Of a stretch of DNA of 33,464 nt, positions 1-7,943 are shown in pieces. A program made the position numbers and the translations under genes. Position 1 is the stretch's first letter. Each line of letters begins with the position of its first letter. The stretch spans positions 1-33,464 of the forward strand of contig JAAELK010000363.1 of assembly GCA_024226935.1 (NCBI GenBank). Direction: 5' to 3'. The notes beneath the pieces were generated by a model. The model searched no databases. It was not told where the DNA came from and saw nothing but the letters and a program-made list of their open reading frames with translations. Source of the DNA: Desulfobacteraceae bacterium. Lineage in GTDB: Bacteria; Desulfobacterota; Desulfobacteria; Desulfobacterales; Desulfobacteraceae.

Positions 1-44
1 CGCCGCCAGCGTTCATTCTGAGCCAGGATCAAACTCTCCAGTTA
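1..44 (-). rRNA. rrs: 16S ribosomal RNA, 5' end (partial)
   Basis: The reverse complement reads GAGAGTTTGATCCTGGCTCA followed by GAATGAACGCTGGCGGCG, the universal 5' end of bacterial 16S rRNA. The gene runs off the left edge, so only about 44 nt are present. The mature 5' end near position 44 is placed by comparison with the E. coli 5' terminus and could be off by a few bases. Confidence 0.95.
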
Positions 45-178
45 TAATCCTTTGATAAAACTTTTTAGGTCTTTACGACCCGCTCATTTCTTTTCTCACT
101 GACCAATTTTCAAAGATCAAACTAAAATCTCTTTCTCGTCCCCCGAAGCGACCCCGTAAGGTCTGTCCTCCTGAAGAC
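45..178 (-). promoter_or_regulatory. rRNA operon leader with boxA-like antitermination site
   Basis: This transcribed leader lies between the rRNA promoter and the 16S 5' end. On the minus strand it holds GATCTTTGAAAATTG (104-118), which resembles the boxA antitermination element of rRNA leaders, and short GC-rich self-complementary stretches around 120-180 that could form leader hairpins. The boxA assignment rests on position and similarity only. Confidence 0.5.
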
Positions 179-184
179 CGGCGA

Positions 185-213
185 ATAATGCATTAATTTA
201 GAACCGATGTCAA
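185..213 (-). promoter_or_regulatory. rRNA operon promoter (sigma-70 type)
   Basis: The minus strand carries a perfect -35 TTGACA (208-213), a 17-bp spacer and a -10 CATTAT (185-190). Upstream of the -35 lie A-tracts resembling an UP element. Strength, spacing and location about 140 bp before the 16S 5' end fit an rrn promoter. Predicted start is near 178. Confidence 0.85.
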
Positions 214-421
214 ACCTTATTTTTGTTTTTTTTCTATCCCACTGATTTTCCAATCTTTTTTTTGTATTCTTTTTTTGATTTATCCAGAATAATTTAAAAA
301 TTCAGGATTTCCTTTGCCCAAATCTCCCCTTTTATAATTGTCCTTCTGATTCCGAAACTTTTCTGATATTCTCACACCATGGACCATAAAGACTTTAAAA
401 TATTTCATTGGGAGAATTTCC
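214..421. other. Non-coding AT-rich stretch upstream of the rRNA promoter
   Basis: No gene is visible here. The part next to the -35 (about 214-300) is rich in A/T runs that could act as an UP element for the rRNA promoter on the minus strand. The part near 410-414 holds GGGAG, a ribosome-binding-like site 7 nt before the ATG of the following primase-like remnant. Confidence 0.5.
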
Positions 422-916
422 ATGGTTGCTGCTAATCACCCTACAAACCAAGCCTTATGGAAACAAAAGGCCGCAGCTTTTGTGACTCGATCCCACCATC
501 ATCTATGGGGCAAAAATAATGAAGACCCCCTGATCTTTTTGTTCCACCAGGATCTGACCAACCAATTTATCAAGGATATACACCTTGGCTGGAACAAACA
601 CAGCCAGAAAAGAACCATGGGAAAATGGGGCCTTGGCGTTAACAACACGGCAACACAAAACAATGAGCAACCAACAAGCTCTTTCATACTCCCACCGGGA
701 ATTGTGTTTCCATATATTGTCAAAAAAGAGTTGTTATCCGTATGGATCCAACCGATGGATCCAGCATCCCCCCCCTTTCTGGTGCCGGGAAGCACAAAAA
801 GATTAATACGCCTCGGCAATGGCAATAATCCAATAAAAAAAATTAACGGATTATTGAATGGGCTATGCCTGTTCCAAAAAAACCAAGGGACGCTATGTGT
901 AGAAATCCAGACCTGA
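422..916 (+). pseudogene. Remnant of a CHC2/Toprim-type DNA primase-like protein
   Basis: This 164-codon open frame keeps the order of short motifs seen between the zinc finger and Toprim domain of phage/plasmid-type primases: W-x-x-K-A-x-x-F-V near residues 13-21, LGWN near 56, KWGL near 68, LPPGIVFPY near 90-98, and FLVPGSTKR near 119-127. After that, where a Toprim acidic motif (E-x-x-x-D type) should follow, only a degenerate NGLLNGLCLFQ stretch remains before the stop. The CHC2 zinc finger and the catalytic Toprim core are absent; complete proteins of this kind are several hundred residues. ATG and a GGGAG site are intact, so a short product could still be made, but catalysis is not expected. 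Motif matching was by eye. It may instead be a diverged stand-alone domain. Confidence 0.55.
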
Positions 917-944
917 CAAGAAATCAAATGAATAAAGAGACCAA

Positions 945-974
945 TTGTGACAAAACAGGAAATTTTCTTATAAT
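945..974 (+). promoter_or_regulatory. Candidate promoter of the znu operon
   Basis: TTGTGA (945-950), 18-bp spacer, perfect TATAAT (969-974), followed by AAAGGA 5 nt before the znuA ATG. The -10 region is embedded in an alternating AT stretch where a Zur-type operator might be expected, but no convincing Zur palindrome is seen. Confidence 0.5.
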
Positions 975-996
975 ATAATAGTACAAAGGACTTTAA

Positions 997-1902
997 ATGA
1001 ATTTTAAAGGTTTTTTAATTTTATCAACCACTCTTATAATGATGGTTCCAGCCCTGGCCATTGCCAAGCCACCCGTACAAGTTTATGTGAGTATATTGCC
1101 CCAAAAATATTTTGTTGAAAGAATTGCCGGAAAATATGCCACGGTTCACGTTATGGTAAAACCCGGGAAAAGCCCTGCCACCTACTCCCCCTCACCGGAT
1201 CAAATCAAAAAACTGACTACATCCGATATTTATTTTACGATAGGAGTTCCATTTGAAAATGGAATTTTGCAAAAAATTAAGGCTGTCTCAGATACTATTA
1301 AGATTGTCGACACCCGAAAAGGTATTGTACTTCGTGAAATGAAATCTCAAAACCACCACGACCCAGGCCATAAAACAGATGAAAAAAGCCATACCGGAAA
1401 AGATCCCCACATCTGGATGAGCCCCTTGCTGGTAAAAAAACAGGCCGGGACCATGGCAGAAGCATTGATCAAATTTGCTCCAAACCACAGCACCATTTAC
1501 AGGCAAAACCTGGATAAGTTTCTCAAAGATCTGGACAATCTTCACAAGAATCTCGCAGCAACGCTTAAGCAATTCAAAGGTGAAAATATTTTTGTGTTCC
1601 ACCCGGTTTTCGGATATCTTACAGACACCTATGGTATGAACCAGGTGGCAATTGAAACCATGGGAAAATCTCCCAAAGGAAAAGAGCTGTCCGCCATTAT
1701 CAAAAAGGCAAAATCGGAAAAGACCCGGGTAATTTTTGTTCAACCCCAGTTTGATCGTCACCTGGCGCAAAAAATTGCTGAGAGCATCCATGGGGTGGTG
1801 GTATCCATTGATCCTTTAGCCTTTGATTATCTTTCCAACATGGAAAGCATTGCCCATACTATTAGTTCAACGTTGGCCCGCCAAAATAAGGATAATCCAT
1901 GA
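997..1902 (+). CDS. znuA: Zinc-type ABC transporter periplasmic binding protein (ZnuA-like)
   Basis: Solute-binding protein of the cluster A-I (ZnuA/TroA) family that captures a metal ion, probably Zn2+, in the periplasm for the ZnuBC membrane pump. A Sec signal peptide (residues 1-23, cleavage near ALAIA/KPP) has no lipobox. Metal-ligand motifs seen are DPHIW (H138), FHPVFGY (H202) and SIDPLAFDY (D272). A His-rich loop (H120, H121, H125, H132) precedes DPHIW, as in zinc binders. The first family histidine, normally in PHxYEP, is replaced: the protein reads PATYSPSP (A61). Length of 301 aa is normal. The stop overlaps the znuC start (ATGA), so the genes are translationally coupled. Zinc rather than manganese is inferred from the His-rich loop. 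Confidence 0.88.
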   Translation: MNFKGFLILSTTLIMMVPALAIAKPPVQVYVSILPQKYFVERIAGKYATVHVMVKPGKSPATYSPSPDQIKKLTTSDIYFTIGVPFENGILQKIKAVSDTIKIVDTRKGIVLREMKSQNHHDPGHKTDEKSHTGKDPHIWMSPLLVKKQAGTMAEALIKFAPNHSTIYRQNLDKFLKDLDNLHKNLAATLKQFKGENIFVFHPVFGYLTDTYGMNQVAIETMGKSPKGKELSAIIKKAKSEKTRVIFVQPQFDRHLAQKIAESIHGVVVSIDPLAFDYLSNMESIAHTISSTLARQNKDNP

Positions 1903-2651
1903 ATAACCCTGCTATCACCCTTGAAAACATCTCATTTTGCTATAACAAAAGACAGATACTCGAAGATGTAAATCTTCTGGTCAAAAAAGGTGAGTTTGCA
2001 AGCATTGTAGGACCCAACGGAGGAGGAAAGACCACCCTTCTTAAACTGATTTTAGGATTAATCAAACCCAGCACGGGAAAAATCATGGTCTGTGGAAAAC
2101 CACCGGAACAGGCAAGGGAAAAAATTGGATATATGCCCCAATACGCACACCTTGATATGAATTTTCCAGCAACGGTCCTAGATGTGGTTCTCATGGGCAG
2201 ACTTACAAAAAAAAAGCTCTGGTTTTCCAAACAAGACAAAAAACAAGCGTGTATTGCAATTGATGAGGTGGACATGGCATCCCATATCCATACCGGATTC
2301 AGTGAACTATCAGGAGGACAAAAACAACGGGTCCTGATAGCAAGAGCTTTATGCAGCAAGCCTTCCATCCTGCTTTTAGATGAACCCACTGCCAATGTGG
2401 ATCATAAAACAGAGGAAAATCTGTTTTCCATTCTCAAAAAATTGAATATCGACATGACCATCCTTTTAGTCTCCCATGACCTGGGCTTTGTCTCAAAATA
2501 TGTCAAAAGTGTTATCTGTGTTAATCGCCGGGTGGTCATCCATCCTACCACTTTAATAGACGGAGCTATGATTATGGATATTTACCATGGCAATCTTAAA
2601 ATGGTCCGCCATGACCACCGTTGTAGTGAAAAAGGGCATTGCCATGATTGA
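1899..2651 (+). CDS. znuC: Zinc-type ABC transporter ATPase (ZnuC-like)
   Basis: Cytoplasmic ATPase that powers metal import through ZnuB. All nucleotide-binding motifs are intact: Walker A GPNGGGKTT (residues 38-46), Q-loop MPQY, signature LSGGQKQR, Walker B ILLLDEPTA, and H-loop VSHD. The 250 aa length is standard. The C-terminal tail is histidine/cysteine rich (HGNLKMVRHDHRC then EKGHCHD), a common feature of zinc-importer ATPases that might sense metal. Start ATG overlaps the znuA stop by 4 bp, and the 3' end overlaps znuB by 8 bp, giving a tight three-gene operon. Confidence 0.93.
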   Translation: MNNPAITLENISFCYNKRQILEDVNLLVKKGEFASIVGPNGGGKTTLLKLILGLIKPSTGKIMVCGKPPEQAREKIGYMPQYAHLDMNFPATVLDVVLMGRLTKKKLWFSKQDKKQACIAIDEVDMASHIHTGFSELSGGQKQRVLIARALCSKPSILLLDEPTANVDHKTEENLFSILKKLNIDMTILLVSHDLGFVSKYVKSVICVNRRVVIHPTTLIDGAMIMDIYHGNLKMVRHDHRCSEKGHCHD

Positions 2652-3483
2652 GTTTTTCAATGCCCTGGCTGACCCCAGCAACCGATTCCTGCAATTATCT
2701 ATTATCATGGGAGGACTTGCCTCTATCTCCTTTGGCATAATCGGCACCTTTGTCACCACCAAGCGGATCGGTTATCTGGCAGGAGCCATTTCCCATTCCG
2801 TCTTCGGCGGTATCGGCCTTGCCTTATATTTACAGGTACAAATAGGGCTTACATGGGTAAACCCCATCCTGGGTGCGGTTCTGGCTGCGGTCCTATCGGC
2901 ACTCATTGTAGGGTTTGTAAGTATTTATGCAAAAGAAAGAGAGGATACCATCATCGGCACCCTTTGGGCTGTGGGCATGGCCATAGGTATCCTCTTTGTT
3001 GATAAAACCCCTGGATATTTTAATCTGGCCTCCTATCTTTTTGGAGATATTCTGCTGATTTCAACCAGTGATCTTGTTTTTGTCATTTGTCTAGATATTT
3101 TTGTGGTAGGAATTTGCATTATTTTTTTCAACCGTTTTTTCGGAGTCTGTTTTGACACTGAATTCACCGGCCTACGGGGAGTAAATACCAGTTTTTTCTA
3201 TCTACTTTTATTGATACTTACTGCATTGACTGTAGTACTTATGGTACGAATCGTAGGCATCGTCCTTGTCATCGCCCTGCTCACAATCCCACCAGCCATT
3301 GCCTCGTTTTATGCAAGACGGCTCTGGCAGATGATGGTCTATTCCATACTTTTTTGCATCCTTTTCACCTGGACAGGTCTTGGGATAAGTTATTCCTTCA
3401 GTCTCTCTTCCGGACCCACAATTATTGTTCTCAGCGGAGCTGTATATCTGGCACTTTTAATAATTCATAACCTATTTAAATAA
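2644..3483 (+). CDS. znuB: Zinc-type ABC transporter permease (ZnuB-like)
   Basis: Integral membrane permease of the ABC-3 family (279 aa, about 8 hydrophobic segments) forming the channel for the ZnuA-delivered metal. Family features include the TTKRIGYLAGAISHSVFGG region, the EREDTIIGTLWAVGMAIGILF segment and the VALLTIPPAIASF-like motif (VIALLTIPPAIA here). The start was set at ATG 2644, giving MIEFFNALADPSN, rather than the in-frame ATG at 2587, which would bury 65 bases in znuC and add a polar N-terminus unlike the family. With this start it overlaps znuC by 8 bp, with a GAAAAAGGG site upstream. No clear terminator follows. Confidence 0.9.
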   Translation: MIEFFNALADPSNRFLQLSIIMGGLASISFGIIGTFVTTKRIGYLAGAISHSVFGGIGLALYLQVQIGLTWVNPILGAVLAAVLSALIVGFVSIYAKEREDTIIGTLWAVGMAIGILFVDKTPGYFNLASYLFGDILLISTSDLVFVICLDIFVVGICIIFFNRFFGVCFDTEFTGLRGVNTSFFYLLLLILTALTVVLMVRIVGIVLVIALLTIPPAIASFYARRLWQMMVYSILFCILFTWTGLGISYSFSLSSGPTIIVLSGAVYLALLIIHNLFK

Positions 3484-3526
3484 TAGAGAAATAATGGGGA
3501 AAAGAGAGTACTATCTAAAAATTCAA

Positions 3527-3555
3527 TTGACTGTTTCAAACAAATGTTTTATTTA
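3527..3555 (+). promoter_or_regulatory. Possible promoter of the ABC-2 exporter operon
   Basis: TTGACT (3527-3532), 17-bp spacer, TATTTA (3550-3555). A second isolated TATAAT lies at 3644-3649, nearer the gene but without a good -35. The 188-bp gap between znuB and the adaptor gene suggests a separate transcription unit. Weak support. Confidence 0.35.
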
Positions 3556-3671
3556 TTCTAGTAAAATCAATCTCTGATAAAAAGGAGCTCCGTGCTCAAT
3601 ATAACTACCCTACCGACAAAAAAAATTATTAAAAAGAATACAGTATAATTAGTTAACCAGGAGAAGTATCC

Positions 3672-4862
3672 ATGAAAAAAGTACGGCCTATTCTGATCGT
3701 TGTAGCGTTGATCATCATTGCAATAGTGGCCTGGCGCTTATTTTTTGGGGGAGAAAACAGATCAAATACCATCAAGGCTTCAGGAAATATAGAGATCACG
3801 GAAGTGCAACTGAGCTTCAAAATTGCCGGAAGACTCAAAGAACGTTTTGTAGATGAAGGAGATTCTGTATTCAAGGGAGAACTGCTGGCCCGGCTGGAAA
3901 ATGAGGATCAAAAAATTGCTCTGCGCATCACCGAAGCAAATTTTTCCCAGGCAAAATCGGTCCTGGCAGAACTTGTGGCAGGAAACCGCCCCGAAGACAT
4001 AGCCAAAGCCTATGCCCAGGTGCTAGAAGCCCAGCAATCACTTCTGGAACTGACCAGGGGAAGCCGGAGCCAGGATATTAAGACGGCAGTCTCAGATCTG
4101 AAAAAGGCCGTGGCTGCTGCAAAATCAGCCAGGGTCCAACTGACCCAGGCAAAAGACGATTATGAGAGATTTTCCATGCTTTACAAGAGTAAAAGCGCCA
4201 CCCAGCGAGACTTTGCACTATACAAAACCCAATATCAAGTTGCCCAGAATAATCTATCCGAAGCCAAGGCAAAGGTCAATACAGCCCGCCAGGCCCTGTC
4301 CCTTCAAAAAGAAGGCCCAAGAACCGAACAGATCGGCCAGGCAAAGGCCGCCCTTGCCCAGACCCAGGCAGAATATGACCTGGTCAAAGCAGGTCCAAGA
4401 CAGGAAAAAATTGACCAGGCAAATGACGAACTGAACGAAGCCGAACAAAATGTGAATCAGGCAAAACAGCAATTATCCTATACCGAACTATTCGCCCCCA
4501 TGGACGGGATAATTTTGACCAAATCCGCAGAACCGGGGGAATATCTGAATCCGTCTACCCCCGTAGTGAACATTGGAGATATTACACACCCCTGGTTGAG
4601 AGCCTTTATCAATGAAAAGGATCTGGGCCGGGTAAACCTTAAAGACAAAGTAATAGTGACCACAGATTCTTTTCCGGATAAAAAATATCAAGGAGTTCTG
4701 TCATTTATCAGCAGTGAGGCGGAATTTACCCCAAAAGCGGTCCAAACCTTTGAAGAACGGGTAAAACTCATGTTCAGAATAAAAATAAATCTGGCCAACC
4801 CACAAGGAGAACTGAAACCCGGGATGCCTGCAGATGCAATTATTTCACTGTCCATAAAATGA
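3672..4862 (+). CDS. ybhG: HlyD-family periplasmic adaptor subunit of ABC-2 exporter (YbhG-like)
   Basis: Membrane-fusion (adaptor) protein that links the inner-membrane ABC exporter downstream to an outer-membrane channel; no TolC-like gene is in the window. One N-terminal membrane anchor (residues 5-25) is followed by a lipoyl-like half (SGNIEITEVQLSFKIAGRL), a long alpha-helical hairpin (about 90-265), the second lipoyl half (LFAPMDGIILTKSAEPGE) and a beta-barrel domain. The helical hairpin contains related units (GNRPEDIAKA, GSRSQDIKTA, GPRTEQIGQA, GPRQEKIDQA), a periodic repeat typical of YbhG/YhiI-type coiled coils. AGGAG lies 8 nt before ATG. The stop overlaps the next gene (ATGA). Confidence 0.88.
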   Translation: MKKVRPILIVVALIIIAIVAWRLFFGGENRSNTIKASGNIEITEVQLSFKIAGRLKERFVDEGDSVFKGELLARLENEDQKIALRITEANFSQAKSVLAELVAGNRPEDIAKAYAQVLEAQQSLLELTRGSRSQDIKTAVSDLKKAVAAAKSARVQLTQAKDDYERFSMLYKSKSATQRDFALYKTQYQVAQNNLSEAKAKVNTARQALSLQKEGPRTEQIGQAKAALAQTQAEYDLVKAGPRQEKIDQANDELNEAEQNVNQAKQQLSYTELFAPMDGIILTKSAEPGEYLNPSTPVVNIGDITHPWLRAFINEKDLGRVNLKDKVIVTTDSFPDKKYQGVLSFISSEAEFTPKAVQTFEERVKLMFRIKINLANPQGELKPGMPADAIISLSIK

Positions 4863-6811
4863 GTCCCATTGAAAAAAATGAGGCCGTCGCCATTGAGGCC
4901 AGAAACCTGACCAAACGATTCGGCAGCCTGACGGCTGTGGACAATATCAGTTTTCAAGTCAAAAAAGGGGAAATTTTCGGCATTGTCGGATCCGACGGTG
5001 CCGGGAAGACCACCACCCTTCGCATGCTTGCCAGCATCATGGATCAAGAATCAGGAACTGCTTCCATCGCAGGTTTTGATACCAAGACCGCCCCGGACTC
5101 GGTAAAAGAACATCTGGCCTATATGAGCCAGAGATTCAGCCTGTATCCTGATCTTACCGTGGGTGAAAATATTTCATTCTATGCAGATCTTTACGGTATG
5201 CCTAAAAAAGGACGAAAAGAACGCATTACCGAGCTTTTAAGATTCAGTTACATGGAACCTTTTAAAAAAAGAAAGGCCCGGGACCTGTCCGGGGGAATGA
5301 AGCAAAAACTTCAATTGATATGTGCCCTGATCCATACCCCGGCAGTGCTGCTATTGGATGAGCCCACCAACGGCGTTGATCCGGTAAGCAGAAGAGATTT
5401 TTGGCGGATTCTGTACAAAATTGTCAAACAGGGTGTCTCTATTCTGGTAACAACGGCTTACCTGGATGAAGCCGAACGCTGCGACCGAATAGGACTTTTA
5501 GACAAGGGAGAACTGCTGGCAACAGGGACTCCCCAACAAATCAAAGAATCCATGGAGGGCAAGGTACTCACAATCAAGAGTGAGGATGCCAGAAAGATCA
5601 CCAAACTACTTCAAAGAGAATTTTCCGACCTTATTGTCAATGCCTTCGGAGATACTGTACATATTGTCTGTCAACAAATGCAAAAGACCCGGGAAAAAGC
5701 CTTGCAATTGATTCAAGATGCAGGACTAAAAGCTGATGAAATCAAACAAGCCCTGCCCACTCTAGAAGATGTATTTGTCAGCAGGATGTCCAAAAAAAAT
5801 CCTCCTGACAATAATGCCCGGCTCTTTCAATCCCTAAGACATGAATCAGCCGGCACTGCAGTAAAGGTGGATCGCCTTACCAGGGTTTTTGGCAATTTTA
5901 CAGCAGTGGATTCCCTGAGCTTTGAGGTTCCCAGGGGTGAAATTTTCGGATTTCTGGGACCAAACGGGGCCGGGAAAAGTACCACCATCCGTATGCTCTG
6001 CGGCCTTCTCACTCCAAGCTCCGGCAATGGAACAGTGGCAGGCTATGATATTTGTACCCAGACAGAACAGATAAAACGCAACATCGGCTATATGAGTCAA
6101 AAATTTTCCCTATATGATGACCTCACAGTCAAGGAAAACATACAATTTTATGGCGGTATTTATGGTCTTAAGGGTCAGGCCATGAAAAAGCGTAAGGCCT
6201 GGGCCATGGAAATGGCGGGCCTTGCAGAACATGGCAAAACCATGACCGGCGTACTGAGCATGGGGTGGAAGCAGCGCCTTGCCATTGCCTGTGCCGTCCT
6301 CCATGAACCACCCATTATTTTTTTAGATGAACCCACAAGCGGTGTAGATCCCATAAGTAGACGACATTTCTGGGATCTCATTTATACCATGGCAGACCAG
6401 GGAATCACCATCTTTGTAACCACCCACTATATGGAAGAAGCAGAATACTGCGATAAAATTGCCTTAATTTATAAAAGCCGGATGATAGCCATGGGAACCC
6501 CCATGGCCCTGAAAACCCAATACATGCATGAACAAATTCTTGATCTAAGATGTAACACCCCCCAGAATATAGCTGAAAAAATAGTGGATCTGCCGGGTGT
6601 CAAAGATGTCTCTTTGTTCGGGGCCGGTCTCCATGTGGTCACCATGGATGCGGGTCTGGCGAAAAAAAATATCTGCCAAAAACTGACCGATCTTAAAATC
6701 ACAGAATATACAATTGAAAAAATTCTACCGGGCATGGAAGATGTTTTTATCTCCCTGATCGAACAAGATGATCAAAAACAGGTCGCCAAAAACCAGGGGA
6801 TCGCCCGATGA
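4859..6811 (+). CDS. ybhF: Tandem-domain ABC exporter ATPase (YbhF-like)
   Basis: One 650-aa chain with two complete ABC ATPase domains, energising the two ABC-2 permeases that follow. Domain 1: Walker A GSDGAGKTT (44-52), signature LSGGMKQK, Walker B VLLLDEPTNGVDP. Domain 2: Walker A GPNGAGKST (about 366-374), Walker B IIFLDEPTSGVDP. Each site has one non-canonical motif: domain 1 has Ala in place of the H-loop His (TTAYLDEAE), and domain 2 has signature LSMGWKQR instead of LSGGxxQR while keeping its H-loop (TTHYMEEAE). This suggests asymmetric ATP sites. It lacks the C-terminal membrane domain of RbbA, so YbhF is the better match. Overlaps both neighbours by 4 bp. Confidence 0.9.
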   Translation: MSPIEKNEAVAIEARNLTKRFGSLTAVDNISFQVKKGEIFGIVGSDGAGKTTTLRMLASIMDQESGTASIAGFDTKTAPDSVKEHLAYMSQRFSLYPDLTVGENISFYADLYGMPKKGRKERITELLRFSYMEPFKKRKARDLSGGMKQKLQLICALIHTPAVLLLDEPTNGVDPVSRRDFWRILYKIVKQGVSILVTTAYLDEAERCDRIGLLDKGELLATGTPQQIKESMEGKVLTIKSEDARKITKLLQREFSDLIVNAFGDTVHIVCQQMQKTREKALQLIQDAGLKADEIKQALPTLEDVFVSRMSKKNPPDNNARLFQSLRHESAGTAVKVDRLTRVFGNFTAVDSLSFEVPRGEIFGFLGPNGAGKSTTIRMLCGLLTPSSGNGTVAGYDICTQTEQIKRNIGYMSQKFSLYDDLTVKENIQFYGGIYGLKGQAMKKRKAWAMEMAGLAEHGKTMTGVLSMGWKQRLAIACAVLHEPPIIFLDEPTSGVDPISRRHFWDLIYTMADQGITIFVTTHYMEEAEYCDKIALIYKSRMIAMGTPMALKTQYMHEQILDLRCNTPQNIAEKIVDLPGVKDVSLFGAGLHVVTMDAGLAKKNICQKLTDLKITEYTIEKILPGMEDVFISLIEQDDQKQVAKNQGIAR

Positions 6812-7941
6812 ACCTTCAACGCCTTTCAGCGATTGCCAAAAAAGAGTTCATCCATGTATTAAGAGACTGGCGCAGCCTTTTTCTATCTCTCGCCATCCCG
6901 GTGATCCTGATTATACTTTTCGGATATGCCCTGACCCTGGACTTAAAGAACGTGCCCACAGTAATCTGGGACCAGTCCAAAAGCCCTGAAAGCCGGGATC
7001 TTATATCCTTGTTTTCAGGGTCCACCTACTTTTCCATCATTGGTTATAATAATAATTATGATGAGTTACAACTGGCTCTGGACAGGGGAAACGCCATGAT
7101 CGCCATCGTCATACCGGCGGATTTCGCCCAGAAAATCAATGCCCGGAAAAAAGTGGCTCTACAGATTATAGGTGACGGCAGTGATGCCAACACCTCCCGC
7201 CTTGCCATGGGATATGCCACCACCGTGGGCGGGATCTATTCCTCCGATATCACCACTAAAAATATGCAGCTCATGGGAAAAAGAAATTTAATATCACCTG
7301 TGAAAATGGTCAGCCGGTCCTGGTATAATCAGAATTTGAGAAGCCAGAATGTGGTCATACCCGGGATCATTGCCATTGTCATGGTGGTAATAGCGGCCAT
7401 GCTGACCTCCACCACCATTGCCAGGGAATGGGAAACAGGAACCATGGAACAGCTGATCAGTACTCCGTTAAAAGGCCCGGAACTGATTTTCGGCAAGGTT
7501 ATCCCCTATTTCATAATCGGCATGACGGATGTGGTCATTGCCGTTGCCATGGGCAAATGGCTATTCAATGTACCCATTGTGGGAAATGCAGTCCTGCTCT
7601 TTACCATGGCTGCTATTTTTTTGATCGGTGCCCTTTTTTTGGGAATAAGCCTGAGTATTATCCTAAAATCCCAGGTGCTGGCAAGCCAGATCGCCATTGT
7701 TTCAGGTTATCTTCCCACACTGACCCTGAGCGGTTTTGTCTTTGCCATAGAAAATATGCCATGGCCCATTCAATGTATCACCTATATCGTGCCTGCCCGC
7801 TATTTTATTGCTATTCTTCGTGGGATTTACATGAAGGGTATAGGGCTTAATATTTTATGGCCGGATGCCCTGCTTCTTTCCATTTATGCCATTTTCATGA
7901 TCTTTCTGGCCAATTATAAATTTAAATTCAAATTGGAATAA
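6808..7941 (+). CDS. ybhS: ABC-2 type permease subunit 1 (YbhS-like)
   Basis: Inner-membrane subunit of the exporter (377 aa). An N-terminal membrane helix (residues 26-43) is followed by a large extracytoplasmic domain (about 45-180), then five or so C-terminal helices, the ABC2_membrane_3 layout. Family motifs: KEFIHVLRDWRSLF at the N-terminus, REWETGTMEQLISTP in the cytoplasmic loop, and PARYFIAILRGIYMKG near the C-terminus. Start ATG overlaps the ATPase stop (ATGA). Substrate is unknown; YbhFSR of E. coli is linked to cation/drug efflux, but that cannot be transferred with confidence. Confidence 0.88.
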   Translation: MNLQRLSAIAKKEFIHVLRDWRSLFLSLAIPVILIILFGYALTLDLKNVPTVIWDQSKSPESRDLISLFSGSTYFSIIGYNNNYDELQLALDRGNAMIAIVIPADFAQKINARKKVALQIIGDGSDANTSRLAMGYATTVGGIYSSDITTKNMQLMGKRNLISPVKMVSRSWYNQNLRSQNVVIPGIIAIVMVVIAAMLTSTTIAREWETGTMEQLISTPLKGPELIFGKVIPYFIIGMTDVVIAVAMGKWLFNVPIVGNAVLLFTMAAIFLIGALFLGISLSIILKSQVLASQIAIVSGYLPTLTLSGFVFAIENMPWPIQCITYIVPARYFIAILRGIYMKGIGLNILWPDALLLSIYAIFMIFLANYKFKFKLE

Positions 7942-7943
7942 TA

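Noticed and set aside
499-927. 142-codon minus-strand open frame opposite the primase remnant
   Set aside because: Composition is Trp/Pro-rich with no recognisable motif, and the plus strand carries a consistent primase motif series, so it is an antisense shadow.
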